From JBGTKH01 sp041744735 (GTDB taxonomy: Bacteria > Planctomycetota > Planctomycetia > Pirellulales > Pirellulaceae), in assembly GCA_041744735.1 (NCBI GenBank), contig JBGTKH010000258.1, positions 1 to 5,014 on the forward strand: 5,014 nucleotides of DNA, given 5' to 3'. How positions within the stretch are numbered: position 1 is the stretch's first letter; each line of letters starts with the position of its first letter. The notes beneath the pieces are model-generated. The model was not told where the DNA came from and ran no database searches. It worked only from the letters and a program-made list of their open reading frames with translations. Made by a program: the position numbers and the translations under genes. Positions 1 through 5,014 of the stretch are shown in pieces.

Positions 1-177
1 CCCGTCCGACCAGCCATAACCGATGCCGTCGAACAGAAGCGATGTATCGGCAGGTGACAGTCTTGCGACGACGCGGTCATTTCGCTGCAGCTCGACGACG
101 ATTCCTTCCGTTGAGACGCGATCGACCAATTCGCCAAAGGACCGCGTATCGCGCGAAAGTATGGCCGAGTCCATCAT
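1..177 (-). CDS. Phd/YefM-like antitoxin, N-terminal part (runs off left edge)
   Basis: Fifty-nine codons are open from ATG at 177 to the window edge, so the C-terminus is missing. The protein begins MMDSAILSRDTRSFGELVDR and continues to VELQRNDRVVARLSPAD near residues 28-43. The layout of a short N-terminal strand, a helix of the 'FGELVDRV' type, then a strand pair ending in 'RVVARLSP' fits the N-terminal DNA-binding domain of Phd/YefM antitoxins. In that family it dimerises, binds the operon promoter and usually precedes a PIN (VapC) or RelE/Doc toxin. The ATG at 177 overlaps the TGA of the upstream nuclease-like gene in ATGA, and a second ATG follows at 174. No strong Shine-Dalgarno is seen, so expression probably depends on translational coupling. 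The family call is from pattern memory. The toxin partner, expected to the left, is not visible. An orphan regulator is the main alternative. Confidence 0.68.
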   Translation of the reverse strand, partial: MMDSAILSRDTRSFGELVDRVSTEGIVVELQRNDRVVARLSPADTSLLFDGIGYGWSDG

Positions 178-1100
178 CCGGCGCCGTTGATGGTATTCGC
201 GAAGGTCTCCCAATCGGCCGCGGTTAAGGCGGCGTCGAACCAGTGATTCAGTTCTTCCAAATCGTCGCTGGCTTCCAAGCGCTTGACGAATTTGCGCGGC
301 AAGGCACCGGGAAAACGAAGCTCCAGTGCTCGCAACAGAGTCTGACGTGTGGTCTCCAAGCGAGTTTGCACGCGAGCCTCGTCTTGCCACTCTTGAATCT
401 GCTTTGACTGAATCATGTTCCAGCCCTCCAAGCCTCGTTTCCAGGCGTCCGCACAGCCCGCCAATTCAGCAAACACCAACGACAAAGCCGCGAAATCGGA
501 ACGCCGCTGAATGTTGGGTTCCTGCTGGGCCAGCCGTTTCCATCTGTTGATGATACCATCTTCGCCGCCACCTGCCATTAGCGAGACCCAGGGAAGGATG
601 CTACGGGCCACGTCGCCACTGTGGATGCCGTCCAATGTCACCCCCGCGTCTTCCTGGCTCAGCGTCCGAATGACCACTCGGAAAGACAACTCGGCGACGG
701 GAACTTCCGGCAGCGACATGCGCAGCGAGTTGGTTTGCGGGCGACCCGTGAGGTTGACGAGCGCCGCGATGACGGTAAACCGGCCGCGCCGGCCACGACC
801 ATGACGCGTTTCACGTCGCACCCGGATTGCGTACTCAGCCAAGCGTTCCAATATCTCCGGTTCGCGCCGGCTTTGAAACTCGACAATGCACGCCACCGGT
901 TCAGCCTTCCGGACCTCTCGGTCCAGACGGGCGACCGTGTCGCAGATCCGGTCCCGCTCGCCAGGAAACGGAATCGTCCGCGTGTCCAGCCATTCGCGGA
1001 AAACCAAACCGCTCGGCTCGTGTAGTAACCAGTGACAGAATCCCGCGGGGTCCATCTTGGCAGCATATCGTGCGGACTTGTCGTACGGATTGACCATCAT
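174..1100 (-). CDS. Rpn-like PD-(D/E)XK nuclease/transposase-like protein with DUF4351-like C-terminus
   Basis: A complete 308-residue protein with no signal peptide or membrane segment, so probably cytoplasmic. Residues about 34-100 resemble the core of the Rpn/'putative transposase' branch of the PD-(D/E)XK nucleases: an acidic residue in CDTV (D54), then a hydrophobic strand ending in the E-x-Q variant of the catalytic motif (IVEFQS, E74 and Q76), then RLAEYAIRV with the usual Tyr (Y90). Residues about 247-300 (LLRALELRFPGALP, then EELNHWFDAAL) resemble the helical DUF4351 tail often found on these proteins. Rpn proteins are metal-dependent DNA endonucleases linked to recombination and phage defence; whether this one cuts DNA is inference. 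Two adjacent ATGs (1100 and 1097) are possible starts. GGGGGA lies 12 nt before the first and GGTGGA directly abuts it. The gene starts 45 bp after the exported-protein gene ends and overlaps the antitoxin-like gene by 4 bp. Confidence 0.72.
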   Translation of the reverse strand: MMVNPYDKSARYAAKMDPAGFCHWLLHEPSGLVFREWLDTRTIPFPGERDRICDTVARLDREVRKAEPVACIVEFQSRREPEILERLAEYAIRVRRETRHGRGRRGRFTVIAALVNLTGRPQTNSLRMSLPEVPVAELSFRVVIRTLSQEDAGVTLDGIHSGDVARSILPWVSLMAGGGEDGIINRWKRLAQQEPNIQRRSDFAALSLVFAELAGCADAWKRGLEGWNMIQSKQIQEWQDEARVQTRLETTRQTLLRALELRFPGALPRKFVKRLEASDDLEELNHWFDAALTAADWETFANTINGAG

Positions 1101-1145
1101 TCCACCGAACGATCCCCCGAAGTGCCAACGCCTTGATTCAATTCG

Positions 1146-2069
1146 CTACGGGATCGGCGTGATTTTCATGTGCATCGAGCTGCTGGCTTTGGTGCGGATG
1201 AGCATGCCGCGGTAGGGCGTTTCGGTGGTTAGGTGTTGCGTGATTTCGGAATCGACGAAGCGGCCGGCGGCGGGGTCGAAGTGGAGCGTGCCGGATTGCT
1301 GTTGGTCTTTTAACACGACCTTGGGACTGGATGGGTCCTGCTGCTTGTCGAGCGTGAGGGTCGATTCGACTTTGATTTTCTCCAGCGGCTGATCGTCGCG
1401 CGTTTCCGGGCCTTCGTACGTGTAGGTGCTTGTCTGCTTCACCAGTCCCAGCGGCGAGGCAGTTTGCGTGACGACGTTCCAGCTCTCGCCTTTATTCACC
1501 GGCTTCTCGGGCAGCACGGCGGATGATTGCCGCAGTGTTTCGCTGATGCCTTCTTTGGAGAATACGCTCTTGAGCCGCGAGTCGGCGGCAGCGGCCTCGA
1601 AGGCTTTCGCGGCTGCGTCCGAAAGTTTTACCTCCAGGATTTCGCCGCGGTCGTTCATCTTGAGAACGAACGGAGCCCCGATCAGCGGCGCGACGGCGGC
1701 GGCGATGTCCTTTGCAGGACCGGTGGCTGGCGCCGGTGCGGCCGAATCGTACTGAATCGCGCCGGTGCCGGGGACATCCATCTTCATCGCCAGGCGCGAG
1801 AAAGATTGAGTCAGTTGCGCCGTGCCCTGCTCGTCGACGGCATCGACAGTCCAATCCATTTCCATCGTCATACCGATCGACATCTTCAGTGGTTTGGTGC
1901 CGACGGTCGTTTCCAAATCGGACTTCTGCGTGACCTCGACGCGAAGCTTCTGGCCCTGCTGGAGTTTCCAGCGTAGCAGCGTTTGAGCCCGCGCGTCGGC
2001 TGAGGCGAGCAGCGGCGCAACCAGCGCCGCGAACGACACGAACACCAAGCGATAGCGACAAACAATCAT
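1146..2069 (-). CDS. exported protein of unknown function, DUF6263-like (tandem paralogue 2)
   Basis: A complete 307-residue protein with function unknown. Residues 1-28 form a Sec signal peptide: basic CRYR, hydrophobic LVFVSFAALVAPLLA, then ADARA with likely cleavage before QT. The mature part opens with LLRWKLQQGQKLRVEVTQK and contains PGTGAIQYDSA (100-110), VLPEKPVNKGESW (185-197) and GTLHFDPAAGRFV (260-272). All of these are shared with the upstream neighbour. The mature chain has no cysteine and is rich in beta-type alternation, suggesting a periplasmic or surface beta-rich protein. The resemblance to planctomycete proteins labelled DUF6263 is from memory. ATG at 2069 is preferred because AGGA stands 7 nt upstream. 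A GTG at 2093 would overlap the previous stop in GTGA and add eight residues, but has no visible ribosome binding site. It is probably co-transcribed with the upstream paralogue. Confidence 0.78.
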   Translation of the reverse strand: MIVCRYRLVFVSFAALVAPLLASADARAQTLLRWKLQQGQKLRVEVTQKSDLETTVGTKPLKMSIGMTMEMDWTVDAVDEQGTAQLTQSFSRLAMKMDVPGTGAIQYDSAAPAPATGPAKDIAAAVAPLIGAPFVLKMNDRGEILEVKLSDAAAKAFEAAAADSRLKSVFSKEGISETLRQSSAVLPEKPVNKGESWNVVTQTASPLGLVKQTSTYTYEGPETRDDQPLEKIKVESTLTLDKQQDPSSPKVVLKDQQQSGTLHFDPAAGRFVDSEITQHLTTETPYRGMLIRTKASSSMHMKITPIP

Positions 2070-2076
2070 GCGTGCA

Positions 2077-2080
2077 TCCT
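2077..2080 (-). promoter_or_regulatory. ribosome binding site for the second exported paralogue
   Basis: AGGA on the minus strand, 7 nt before the ATG at 2069. It favours this start over the GTG at 2093, which overlaps the previous stop codon but has no purine-rich stretch ahead of it. Confidence 0.45.
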
Positions 2081-2089
2081 GCGGCCTAT

Positions 2090-3004
2090 TCACGGGGCCG
2101 GTTTTACCGTCATTTCGACGGTGCTTTCCATCTTTTGATTGACGCTGCTCGTGCCGACGGTCACTTCCAGCGTAAACTTTTGCGACACGCGATTCTCGAC
2201 AAACCGGCCGGCGGCAGCGTCGAAGTACATCGTGCCCAGATTCTCCTGCTCGCTGACCTTGATCTTCGCACCCAAGGGACCGGCCGGTTCGTCGGCGAAG
2301 CCAAGGGTCGAGGAGACGCTGAACTTGTCAAGCACGCGGCCGCCGCGCTGCTCTTCGCCGTCGTACACGTACGTCGAATCGATCGTCATCGTGCCGACGG
2401 GCGTTTTCGTTTCGGCCTTGTTTTGCCAACGATAACCCTTATCGATGGCCTCGTCGGGCAGCACGGGCGACGCCTTGGACATCATCTCTTTCATGCTGTC
2501 GCCGGCAAAGAACTGTTTCATCAACGGGTTGGCGTCGAAACCCTTCAAGGCCTCGGCCGGAATCTTTACGTCCAGCACTTTGCCGCGGACATTCATCGAC
2601 TGCGAGAATTTCGCGCCGACCATCGGCTTGAGCATATCGGCGATCGTCTTAGTAGTCCCCGTGGGCTCTTCGGTCGACGCTGAATCGTACTCGATGTCAC
2701 CCGCGCCGGGGATTTTCATCGTCATTTTGATCCGGTCGAACGTTTGCGTCATGTTGAATGATTCGTCGTCGGCCGAATCTACCAGCCACGTCATCTGCAT
2801 GAGCATGTCGTTGGGCACTTCGACGGTGCGATCGCCGACGGTGATGATTTGTTTGACTTTTTGTGTCATCTCGACTTGGAAACGGTCGCCCCGATTCATC
2901 TTCCAACGAAAGGTCTTGGCGGCAGCGGCCGAATCGGGACTGGCCAGCAGGCTAACGGCCACCAGCGAAACAATCGAGAAGCAAGATGAAAAGTGAGGCC
3001 TCAT
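2090..3004 (-). CDS. exported protein of unknown function, DUF6263-like (tandem paralogue 1)
   Basis: A complete 304-residue protein from ATG at 3004, function unknown. MRPHFSSCFSIVSLVAVSLL followed by ASPDSAAAA is a Sec signal peptide, with cleavage near residues 28-29. The mature domain begins KTFRWKMNRGDRFQVEMTQK and has PGAGDIEYDSA (99-109), VLPDEAIDKGYRW (181-193) and GTMYFDAAAGRFV (257-269). These match the next gene block for block, so the two are paralogues across their full length. There are no cysteines after the signal peptide. The frame is open back to an ATG at 3085, but that start would place 27 polar residues before the signal peptide, whereas AAGGGAC sits 7 nt before the 3004 ATG. 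It is the first gene of a likely two-gene unit, with 20 bp to the ATG of the second gene. The role may be a cell-envelope or secreted beta-rich protein; no catalytic motif was seen. Confidence 0.8.
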   Translation of the reverse strand: MRPHFSSCFSIVSLVAVSLLASPDSAAAAKTFRWKMNRGDRFQVEMTQKVKQIITVGDRTVEVPNDMLMQMTWLVDSADDESFNMTQTFDRIKMTMKIPGAGDIEYDSASTEEPTGTTKTIADMLKPMVGAKFSQSMNVRGKVLDVKIPAEALKGFDANPLMKQFFAGDSMKEMMSKASPVLPDEAIDKGYRWQNKAETKTPVGTMTIDSTYVYDGEEQRGGRVLDKFSVSSTLGFADEPAGPLGAKIKVSEQENLGTMYFDAAAGRFVENRVSQKFTLEVTVGTSSVNQKMESTVEMTVKPAP

Positions 3005-3010
3005 GGCAAT

Positions 3011-3017
3011 GTCCCTT
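3011..3017 (-). promoter_or_regulatory. ribosome binding site for the first exported paralogue
   Basis: AAGGGAC on the minus strand, with its AAGGGA core 7 nt before the ATG at 3004. It decides the start in favour of 3004 over the in-frame ATG at 3085, and this leaves a clean signal peptide at the N-terminus. Confidence 0.6.
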
Positions 3018-3027
3018 GTGAAAATGG

Positions 3028-3055
3028 ATTCAATGGAGCAGCGAACGAGCGACAA
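3028..3055 (-). promoter_or_regulatory. candidate sigma70-like promoter for the exported-protein pair
   Basis: On the minus strand TTGTCG (3050-3055, four of six matches to TTGACA) is followed after 16 nt by TTGAAT (3028-3033, four of six matches to TATAAT). Transcription would start near 3021, just ahead of the ribosome binding site and the ATG at 3004. This also argues against the longer 3085 start. Planctomycete promoter consensus is poorly known to me, so this is a weak call. Confidence 0.28.
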
Positions 3056-3107
3056 TTGATTGTGACGTGCGGCGGCCGGTGACACTTCTCCTATTGCCGC
3101 GATACCC

Positions 3108-3122
3108 CCGGAGTAAATCCGG
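3108..3122 (-). terminator. weak hairpin downstream of pgi
   Basis: CCGGA and TCCGG form a perfect 5-bp stem around a 5-nt loop (TTTAC on the minus strand), 25 bp after the pgi stop. There is no T-tract after it, so it is not a standard intrinsic terminator. It could attenuate or protect the 3' end, or be chance. The rest of the 3005-3147 gap holds only the candidate promoter and ribosome binding site. Confidence 0.2.
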
Positions 3123-3147
3123 CGGCATCGATGCCCAGGTGGCGTTG

Positions 3148-4584
3148 TTAACTGCGTCCCAGATTCTTGTTCATGTATTGCTTGTACTTTTCAACGCCCG
3201 GCTGGCCGTAGGGATTGATGCCCATCAGGCGGCCTTCGACGACGGTGGCCAGCATCAGCATTTGGAACAACTGGCCCAGCGATGCTTCGTCGACGGCCGG
3301 CAGATGGATGTCGGCGGTCGGGCGGCCGTCTTCGCGGTACGCCTGGTTCGTGCCGGCGATCGCGGCTGTCATGAGGTCGGGCAGCGTTTTGTCGGCCAGA
3401 TCGTTCAAGCGATCTTGATCCAGTTCGCTGCGGCCGACCGGCAGTGGTTCGTAGCGCCAGCGATCAACAATTACGTTGGTGACTAGCTTGTCGCGGCGAC
3501 CCTCTTGATGTTGTTGAGCACGCGAGTGCAGATCGCGCGTGTTAACCACCGTCAGCGGCGTCGCGCCTTGTTCGTGTTTGCCCAAGCTCTCGGCCAGCAG
3601 TTGATCGTACCAGAGTCCCACGGCTTCCAATGCCTTCGACCAAACCGACAACACGCGGATCGATGCGCCGCGCTCGGTTTCCATCAGCCGCGAAACGCCC
3701 ACGTAATCGAGCACCGCGTTCTTGCCGGGCGGCGCTGTCCGAAAATGCTGGTTCATTGCCGCCGCACCTTTGAGTAACTTCACGACGTCCAACCCGAGCA
3801 GCGCGGCCGGCAGCAAACCGACCGCCGAGAGAATCGAAAACCGCCCGCCGACGCCGTCGGGGACGTTGAACGTGGACTTGGCGGGGCAGCCAAGTGCCTT
3901 GGCCAAATCAAACAATCGGCCGCTGGTGCCTGTGACCGGCACAACGAGCTGCGCGAGTTGCTGCGCATCGCCACCGCACGAATCACGCAGCGCCGCCAAA
4001 AACTGTCGCAGCGATACCGCCGTTTCCAGCGTGCCGCCGCTTTTGCTGATCACGACAATCGCCCAGCGATCATCAACGCCACCGGCCTTGCTGCCTGCTC
4101 CCAACAACCGCAACAAGCCTTGCGACGCATCGTTGTCGACATTGTTGCCTTCAAAATACATCCGCGGCCGGCCGCCTCGGTCCGCGCGGCTGAGTTCGTT
4201 GAAATACGGTTCGCAACAAGCGTCCATCAGCGCCCGCGCGCCCATGTACGAACCGCCGATGCCCAGCACCACCACGCGATCTACGGCATCGCGCAGCCGC
4301 TTCGCCGTGTCCAAGATGCGGCCCAATTCGCCGGCCGCTTTCCGGTCGACGTTTTCGGACAGCAGCCGCTCGGGCAGGTCCAAGAATCCGGCGTCCAGCG
4401 GCTGTTTTTTCGCCGGGATTGGGCCGCCGTCGCGGAACAGCGACAGGTCCTCGTCCAGCACCTCGCGGCGGGCCGCTTGGAGTTTCGGGCCGAGGTCGGC
4501 CAACTGCTGCGATGTGATGCCGGTGCCGTCGATGAAGGCACCCGACGGATCGTACGTGACTGGGGCAATCGTCGTGTCGCTCAT
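3148..4584 (-). CDS. pgi: glucose-6-phosphate isomerase
   Basis: Interconverts glucose 6-phosphate and fructose 6-phosphate in the cytoplasm, for glycolysis and gluconeogenesis. The 478-residue chain is slightly longer than the roughly 450-residue Bacillus-type enzymes. Visible motifs in order: the sugar-phosphate loop VVLGIGGSYMGA (105-116); VISKSGGTLET (178-188), the phosphate-binding serine/threonine loop; DGVGGRFSILSAVG (243-256), which fits the first family signature; the ring-opening/proton-transfer region with likely catalytic Glu332 in LLAESLGK; His353 in TRDLHSRAQQ; and Lys468 in NPYGQPGVEKYK. Residue roles are by analogy to known isomerases. In the second signature Gly460 replaces the usual Asp/Asn, and Arg452 replaces Ser. 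ATG at 4584 has AAGGG 9 nt upstream. It ends with TAA at 3148. It lies between comB and the exported-protein pair with gaps of 205 and 143 bp, so it is probably transcribed alone. Confidence 0.97.
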   Translation of the reverse strand: MSDTTIAPVTYDPSGAFIDGTGITSQQLADLGPKLQAARREVLDEDLSLFRDGGPIPAKKQPLDAGFLDLPERLLSENVDRKAAGELGRILDTAKRLRDAVDRVVVLGIGGSYMGARALMDACCEPYFNELSRADRGGRPRMYFEGNNVDNDASQGLLRLLGAGSKAGGVDDRWAIVVISKSGGTLETAVSLRQFLAALRDSCGGDAQQLAQLVVPVTGTSGRLFDLAKALGCPAKSTFNVPDGVGGRFSILSAVGLLPAALLGLDVVKLLKGAAAMNQHFRTAPPGKNAVLDYVGVSRLMETERGASIRVLSVWSKALEAVGLWYDQLLAESLGKHEQGATPLTVVNTRDLHSRAQQHQEGRRDKLVTNVIVDRWRYEPLPVGRSELDQDRLNDLADKTLPDLMTAAIAGTNQAYREDGRPTADIHLPAVDEASLGQLFQMLMLATVVEGRLMGINPYGQPGVEKYKQYMNKNLGRS

Positions 4585-4607
4585 TCCATGAAGCCCTTAA
4601 TAGATAA

Positions 4608-4637
4608 ATTATGGACGTGAAGATTCGCGACGTTGAA
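4608..4637 (-). promoter_or_regulatory. pgi: candidate promoter of pgi
   Basis: On the minus strand CATAAT (4608-4613, five of six matches to TATAAT) lies 18 nt after TTCAAC (4632-4637, three of six matches to TTGACA), in an AT-rich patch that stands out from the GC-rich surroundings. A start near 4601 would give a leader of about 16 nt containing AAGGG (4594-4598). The -10 is fair and the -35 is poor. Confidence 0.35.
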
Positions 4638-4640
4638 GAT
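4614..4640. repeat. short imperfect direct repeat in the pgi upstream region
   Basis: GACGTGAAGAT (4614-4624) and GACGTTGAAGAT (4629-4640) differ only by one inserted T and start 15 nt apart. They cover the -35 and spacer of the candidate pgi promoter, so they could be a tandem operator. Chance is also possible for copies this short. Confidence 0.25.
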
Positions 4641-4698
4641 AAAGGAATTCGCCGTCCATGGCCAGCAGGCGTGCGGCTTGATGGCCGTGCATGGGTGG

Positions 4699-4762
4699 GT
4701 AGCTGAAGTCGCCAGACTTTGGCCGGATTACGGAAAGACCAAACTCTGGCGAGTTCGGCTAC
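4699..4762. repeat. imperfect palindromic intergenic repeat (24-nt arms)
   Basis: The arm GTAGCTGAAGTCGCCAGACT plus TTGG (4699-4722) and the reverse complement of 4739-4762 agree at 21 of 24 positions, around a 16-nt loop (4723-4738) that carries a further CCG/CGG pairing. Transcripts from either strand could fold into a long hairpin. It sits 28 bp after the comB stop and about 60 bp before the pgi promoter region. Both arms end in GTAGC. The shape is that of a REP-like or miniature mobile palindrome. I have an impression that similar sequences recur between genes in planctomycete genomes, but this cannot be verified here. It contains no T-tract, so classical terminator function is unlikely. 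Confidence 0.75.
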
Positions 4763-4789
4763 GTCCATCAGATTACGATTAGCAGAGCA

Positions 4790-5014
4790 TTAGCGCGCTG
4801 CTCGAATCGTCCATGTGGTAAGGTCAAGTTCGGGCACGATGTCGAATTTGTCGATCTGAGCGGCGATGTCAATGTCGCGCTCTTGGCCGATATCGATCAA
4901 GTTGCGGCCGCCGCGACTGTTGCCGATGGCTGTTGCCAGCAGCTTACCGGCAGCCAGATCGCCCGCCGCCGCGCGGCACGCATCGGCCGCGATTTCGGCT
5001 TGATCGTTCAGTTG
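4790..5014 (-). CDS. comB: 2-phosphosulfolactate phosphatase homologue, C-terminal part (runs off right edge)
   Basis: Seventy-four codons are open from the right edge to TAA at 4790, so the N-terminal two-thirds is missing (the family is usually about 230-250 residues). The visible tail has LLATAIGNSRGGRNLIDIG followed by QERDIDIAAQIDKFDIVPEL. This fits the ComB C-terminus: a small helix, S-x-G-G-R/K-x-L, a 'G...D(I/V)...A' segment, then the 'VP' strand. ComB hydrolyses 2-phospho-3-sulfolactate to sulfolactate with Mg2+; in methanogens this serves coenzyme M synthesis. Bacterial homologues are common but their role is less clear, perhaps sulfolactate formation. No other gene of that pathway is in view. 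Downstream on the same strand are the palindromic repeat and then pgi. The assignment rests on the C-terminal third only. Confidence 0.8.
   Translation of the reverse strand, partial: QLNDQAEIAADACRAAAGDLAAGKLLATAIGNSRGGRNLIDIGQERDIDIAAQIDKFDIVPELDLTTWTIRAAR

Noticed and set aside
42..227. Plus-strand frame of 61 codons at the left end
   Set aside because: It is an Arg-rich shadow lying opposite the antitoxin-like gene, which has better motif support and a 4-bp overlap with its neighbour.
1101..1145. Possible terminator or promoter between the second exported protein and the nuclease-like gene
   Set aside because: No stem-loop with T-tract and no convincing -35/-10 pair is visible in the 45 bp; whether the two units are co-transcribed cannot be settled.
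2072..2683. Plus-strand open frame of 203 codons opposite the first exported protein
   Set aside because: Composition is dominated by His, Arg and Leu, typical of an antisense shadow; the opposite strand has a coherent signal peptide and a paralogue.
3005..3085. Upstream extension of the first exported protein to ATG at 3085
   Set aside because: It would bury the signal peptide behind 27 residues and would lie upstream of the candidate transcription start; the ribosome binding site favours 3004.
3722..4591. Long plus-strand open frame opposite pgi (289 codons)
   Set aside because: It lies antisense to a certain isomerase gene, is rich in Ser, Arg and Pro as expected of a GC-rich shadow frame, and shows no recognisable motif.
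4659..4686. GGCCA/TGGCC inverted pair in the comB-pgi gap
   Set aside because: A five-bp stem with a 17-nt loop in GC-rich DNA is expected by chance.
4151..4768. Minus-strand frame of 205 codons overlapping the pgi start and the intergenic palindrome
   Set aside because: It starts inside the palindromic repeat, then runs out of frame through pgi with Arg/Pro-rich shadow composition.
4611..4768. ATGGACGT at 4611-4618 and its inverted copy at 4761-4768, as possible ends of a small mobile element around the palindrome
   Set aside because: Eight-nt terminal repeats without flanking target duplications are too short to separate from chance.

Overview
The window (about 58-60% GC by eye) reads as a chromosomal segment from a planctomycete, probably of the Pirellulales. 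This is an inference from gene content: exported proteins of the 'RWK..G..' type in tandem, a bacterial ComB homologue, an Rpn-like nuclease with a DUF4351-like tail, and a palindromic intergenic repeat. No rRNA, tRNA or CRISPR array was seen. All six supported genes lie on the minus strand, so the biological order runs from the right edge to the left edge. No gene-free stretch exceeds about 205 bases.

Right to left: (1) 4790-5014 is the C-terminal 74 codons of a 2-phosphosulfolactate phosphatase homologue (comB), cut by the window edge. (2) 4585-4789 is intergenic. It holds an imperfect palindrome with 24-nt arms (4699-4762) and a plausible promoter for the next gene (4608-4637). (3) 3148-4584 is a complete glucose-6-phosphate isomerase (pgi) of the bacterial roughly 450-residue type, with its catalytic residues in place. 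(4) 3005-3147 is a gap with a weak hairpin after pgi and a candidate promoter. (5) 2090-3004 and 1146-2069 are two tandem paralogous exported proteins of unknown function (DUF6263-like), each with a signal peptide and a mature part free of cysteine. (6) 174-1100 is a PD-(D/E)XK protein of the Rpn/transposase-like type with a DUF4351-like C-terminus. (7) 1-177 is the N-terminal 59 codons of a Phd/YefM-like antitoxin. It overlaps the nuclease gene by ATGA and runs off the left edge.

The right half is housekeeping metabolism: sugar-phosphate interconversion and a possible sulfolactate step. The middle is a duplicated secreted-protein pair, probably one transcript. The left end is accessory: a nuclease-like gene translationally coupled to an antitoxin-like gene, whose probable toxin partner would lie just outside the window. 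The two genes cut by the edges (1-177 and 4790-5014) were found by translating the ends directly. The most interesting items are the coupled nuclease/antitoxin arrangement, the tandem exported paralogues and the palindromic repeat. Nothing here amounts to a clear new system within the window alone.
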